Source: Gammaproteobacteria bacterium
GTDB taxonomy: Bacteria > Pseudomonadota > Gammaproteobacteria > SZUA-229
Assembly (NCBI GenBank): GCA_026195895.1
Contig: JAPHRO010000052.1
Location: forward strand, 1-64,000
DNA: 64,000 nucleotides
Direction of reading: 5' to 3'
The notes under the pieces were generated by a model. The model searched no databases. It saw only the letters and a program-made list of their open reading frames with translations, and was not told where the DNA came from. Below are positions 61,981 through 64,000 of the stretch, one piece after another. A program made the position numbers and the translations under genes. Position 1 is the first letter of the stretch. The number at the start of each line of letters is the position of its first letter.

Positions 61981-62022
61981 TATGTCCACTCCAATTAAAA
62001 ATTCATATTAGGAGTGGACATA
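61981..62022. repeat. 12-bp perfect inverted repeat, 18-nt loop
   Basis: TATGTCCACTCC ... GGAGTGGACATA. Confidence 0.7.
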
Positions 62023-62162
62023 ACAATGTCTAATTCCTCGACACATATATTTGTATATTATATGGCAGTAGATAAAGCGAAAAGGCTATTTAAATAAATA
62101 GTTGTTAAATTAGACATAGTTAGCCTAATTTCTAGAGGCAAATATAAGACGATACAACTCAA

Positions 62163-62906
62163 ATGATACTAGAAAACCTATTTCGCTTTCTGATCCTGCC
62201 TTCAAATCTTATTATTATTTTCCTGCTAGCAGGAATATGCCTTGCATCGACTCAGCGATTCAAAAAATTCTCAAAAGCTTCATACTTGGTCACCCTTTTC
62301 CTTTTTCTTGTAATTGGGTCTGGCCCTGTATCGTCTTATTTGATGAAGGAATTAGAGTATCAATATCCAAAATTAGGCCTAGAGATAGATCGCCAAGATA
62401 TTAACGATATAGTGATACTTGCAGGCTATGCGGAACGAAAAGATGAGCTACCTGACAGTGCCAAAATAAACCAAGCTTCCAGTTTTCGAATAATAGAAGC
62501 AGCAGGAATATTTCATGCGTTGCCAGAGAGTCGACAAATCTGGATATCGGGTAGCGGAGATGTGCCAGAGCTGATGAAAACAGTTCTGGTAAATATCGGA
62601 ATACCTGAGGAGAATATATTTACCGAGAAGGGTTCGGCGGATACCTTGATAAGTGCTAAAAATATGTCGACACATCTGCAACAAAAGCCTTTTTTCCTGG
62701 TTACCTCGGCAGGGCACATGCCTCGAGCCGTAGATGCTTTTAAAAAATACCAACTTAACCCGATACCAGCTCCTACTCATTTCCTGAGCAGGAGAAATAT
62801 TCTAGAAACAGTCTATTGGCCCACTCCCGAGCATTTAATGCTAGTGGATAAAGCGATTTATGAGTATTTTGCGACTCTGAAGGATTTGATATATCCAGAA
62901 GGATAA
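62163..62906 (+). CDS. YdcF/ElyC-family protein (DUF218)
   Basis: Two N-terminal TM helices; DIVILAGYAERKDELP; GSADTLISAKNM; PFFLVTSAGHMPRAVDAFKKY. Confidence 0.9.
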   Translation: MILENLFRFLILPSNLIIIFLLAGICLASTQRFKKFSKASYLVTLFLFLVIGSGPVSSYLMKELEYQYPKLGLEIDRQDINDIVILAGYAERKDELPDSAKINQASSFRIIEAAGIFHALPESRQIWISGSGDVPELMKTVLVNIGIPEENIFTEKGSADTLISAKNMSTHLQQKPFFLVTSAGHMPRAVDAFKKYQLNPIPAPTHFLSRRNILETVYWPTPEHLMLVDKAIYEYFATLKDLIYPEG

Positions 62907-63285
62907 TTTTCCCAATAATTGTCAGGATTATTTATAGATCCAGTTAGATCGGTAAGTTTAAGCATATTTGGTCAACAAGGAAGGTAGTTATTTCCAGGAT
63001 CCGCGCATGGGTTACAACAATCCCTGGAAATAACATGTCTTTATAACCCGAATGAATGGTTTTTATCATACCAGAATGCTTTAAAATCTGTTTGAACAAC
63101 GATGACACATGCTTGTTTAGTGTCGGATATTTTTACAGTTTGATTTCGAAACCGTATTACTATACTTATAAGTAATTGATTACAGTATAAATTGGTGATA
63201 TGGAATAACACTTGCTTAAGGGAATATGTATTCTAAATATTATGAATGCATACCAAATGAAGATAAGTCTGGGATAATACTAAAA

Positions 63286-64000
63286 ATGCATAAAAAAAAT
63301 AAAGTCGGGGAATTGAAACCTCTAGGCCTGCTAAGTACTTTTGTTTTCGTTTCTCTACTGATTCCATTTCAAGCACATTCTTCCGACTGGGTCTGCACCG
63401 GTACCAATAGCTGGAGTGACGCACATTGTTGGCTTCCAAATTCTGTACCCGGCAGTGGTGACTCGGCGAATATACTCTCCAGTGGTAGCCAGAATTTGAC
63501 CGTAAATTATACAAATGTGATTAATCCAACTGCAACACTCTCAGATATTTTCATTAACAACACTGGAACCGGCTCAGTAGTCCTTAATCGTTCAAGTAAC
63601 TTATCACTAAATGCAGGCCTAATGGTATTAGGTACCGATGGGAATGTAATTGTAAATCATGGTGTAGGCGACTCCATATTTGATTATGTGCTGATGGCAG
63701 ATCAGACCTCTTCATATTCCGAATACAATCTTAGCGGTACGGGAACCGTGACTGCAAATGTAGGCATCTGGCTAGGTGAAAATGGACACGGGGTAGTCAA
63801 CCAGTCAGGTGGCCAGTTAACAACCGATGAGCTTACCCTGGGAAGTAGCAGCAATGGATATGGAGAATATAATTTATCTGATGGTGTGTTGACCACTGTT
63901 AACGAATATGTCGGTTTTTTTGGTAATGCCAATTTCAATCAGACAGGAGGGCTTCACGTCGTCAATGATTTGCATGTTGGCCGTAAAACAGGCTCGGGAG
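63286..64000 (+). CDS. Partial secreted protein with ~47-aa beta-strand repeats (PEP-CTERM/autotransporter-adhesin style), runs off window
   Basis: Manually read open frame, absent from ORF track: MHKKNKVGELKPLGLLSTFVFVSLLIPFQAHSSDWVCTGTNSWSD...; repeats YSEYNLSGTGTVTANVGIWLGENGHGVVNQSGGQLTTDELTLG and YGEYNLSDGVLTTVNEYVGFFGNANFNQTGGLHVVNDLHVG. Confidence 0.8.
   Translation, partial: MHKKNKVGELKPLGLLSTFVFVSLLIPFQAHSSDWVCTGTNSWSDAHCWLPNSVPGSGDSANILSSGSQNLTVNYTNVINPTATLSDIFINNTGTGSVVLNRSSNLSLNAGLMVLGTDGNVIVNHGVGDSIFDYVLMADQTSSYSEYNLSGTGTVTANVGIWLGENGHGVVNQSGGQLTTDELTLGSSSNGYGEYNLSDGVLTTVNEYVGFFGNANFNQTGGLHVVNDLHVGRKTGSG

Noticed and set aside
1-64000. CRISPR arrays, integrases, intact transposases, toxin-antitoxin pairs, BREX/CBASS genes
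   Set aside because: Looked for; no spaced direct-repeat arrays and no convincing proteins of these classes in the window, despite the BrxR/CapW-like regulator

Overview
The window looks like a gammaproteobacterial chromosome with three zones (taxonomy inferred from gene order and protein style only). Zone 1 (about 1-36.3 kb) is a stress, efflux and redox accessory zone. It holds three UspA-type genes (one cut by the window start), a Cu+ P-type ATPase, a DsbA/SpxH-like lipoprotein, a CPA2/RCK antiporter, a DUF1275 protein, and a GC-rich SDR/MFS/CodA-like amidohydrolase/RND/phospholipase D block. It also holds two further RND systems, an alcohol dehydrogenase, and a cytochrome b + ferric-reductase-like module next to two PepSY proteins and a two-component system. 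Zone 2 (about 36.6-45.2 kb) is core: pncC/cinA-like, thpR, a WYL regulator divergent from recA, recX, alaS, lysC, csrA, tRNA-Ser(GCT) and tRNA-Arg(ACG). Zone 3 (45.4-64 kb) is an AT-rich exopolysaccharide locus of the exosortase/PEP-CTERM-associated type. It has a TIGR03013-like sugar transferase, glycosyltransferases, two coupled alpha/beta hydrolases, an O-antigen-ligase-like protein, a flippase, SGNH hydrolases and lyase-like secreted proteins. It ends in a truncated repeat-rich secreted protein missing from the supplied ORF track. The most interesting leads are: (i) a BrxR/CapW-like WYL regulator divergent from recA, with tandem AT-rich palindromes and no canonical LexA box; (ii) a CodA-like deaminase with a substituted specificity position inside an SDR/MFS/RND block; (iii) a redox module beside a PepSY-two-component system with 11-bp-phased direct repeats; (iv) two convergent gene stubs that record one deletion; (v) a 9-C tract in an EPS hydrolase gene. 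All homology calls are from reading the sequence; no database search was run.
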